Shown: piece after piece, positions 5,846 through 5,897 of the stretch
Position numbering within the stretch: the stretch's first letter is position 1
How the letters are laid out: each line of letters begins with the position of its first letter
Source: Thermococcus sp.
GTDB taxonomy: Archaea > Methanobacteriota_B > Thermococci > Thermococcales > Thermococcaceae
Direction: 5' to 3'
Length of the DNA stretch: 5,897 nucleotides
Assembly: GCA_027023165.1 (NCBI GenBank)
Contig: JALVWX010000249.1
Location: 1 to 5,897, forward strand
Translations under genes and position numbers: made by a program
The notes under the pieces: model-generated
Seen by the model: only the letters and a program-made list of their open reading frames with translations
Told to the model about the DNA's origin: nothing
Database searches by the model: none

Positions 5846-5897
5846 ACTCCTTCAAGATGTCGTGCTCCTGCATGAACATGTAGAGCTGCCTCTTGTT
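5844..5897 (-). CDS. rpl19e: 50S ribosomal protein L19e (eL19), C-terminal end only
   Basis: The window opens (in the direction of transcription) with 17 codons and a TGA that read [17 protein letters not shown]. This fits the C-terminus of archaeal eL19, a large-subunit protein. The gene's expected place directly upstream of rpl18 in archaeal spc-type operons agrees. The rest of the gene lies beyond the right edge, so its start and internal features cannot be seen. The stop codon overlaps the rpl18 SD, with a 10-nt gap to the rpl18 ATG, so the two are cotranscribed and probably coupled. The call rests on a short tail plus gene order. Confidence 0.85.
   Translation of the reverse strand, partial: NKRQLYMFMQEHDILKE

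Noticed and set aside
1..5897. CRISPR array, insertion sequence, mobile or defence system
   Set aside because: Housekeeping genes fill the window end to end on one strand, with gaps of at most 75 bp. I saw no regularly spaced repeats, no transposase and no foreign-looking gene.

Overview
This window is an ordinary but informative piece of an archaeal ribosomal-protein/secretion gene cluster. All genes lie on the minus strand, so transcription runs from right to left. The protein sequences look most like Thermococcales (Thermococcus/Pyrococcus): an archaeal-type AdkA, archaea/eukaryote-type ribosomal proteins eL19, uL18, uS5, uL30, uL15 and eL34, AT-rich archaeal TATA boxes and GGTG-type Shine-Dalgarno (SD) sites. 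The GC-rich coding sequence and the close similarity of the proteins to what I recall of Thermococcus suggest that genus. This is recognition from memory, not a search.

In transcription order the layout is: the last 17 codons of rpl19e (5844-5897), rpl18 (5228-5833), rps5 (4524-5231), rpl30 (4045-4512), rpl15 (3587-4033) and secY (2105-3553). A 75-bp gap follows, holding a T-rich probable terminator and a good TATA/BRE promoter. Next come adkA (1439-2029), a DUF106/Oxa1-superfamily membrane protein gene (919-1446, overlapping adkA by 8 bp), a 41-bp gap with a likely internal promoter, rpl34e (605-877) and cmk (1-594). The cmk stop codon is part of an ATGA at the window edge, so a further coupled gene may follow. 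No stretch over 75 bp is non-coding. I see no RNA genes, mobile elements or CRISPR arrays.

Functionally, this is the distal spc-type operon. It encodes ribosomal proteins (5S rRNA-binding uL18, decoding-site uS5, uL30, uL15), the protein-conducting channel SecY and a ribosome-associated Oxa1-like insertase candidate. It also encodes two nucleoside monophosphate kinases (AdkA, Cmk), which supply ADP and CDP/dCDP. The theme is ribosome and translocon biogenesis coupled to nucleotide supply.

The start codons needed care. Several frames can be extended upstream to in-frame GTG or TTG codons, but in each case the better start is the ATG that follows a GGTG-type SD. I found no evidence of a previously undescribed system. 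The points most worth a second look are the DUF106-SecY linkage, the repeated fusion of stop codon and SD at gene junctions, a Cys/His cluster in uS5, and the odd glycine-rich tail of Cmk, which contains a T-arm-like inverted repeat.
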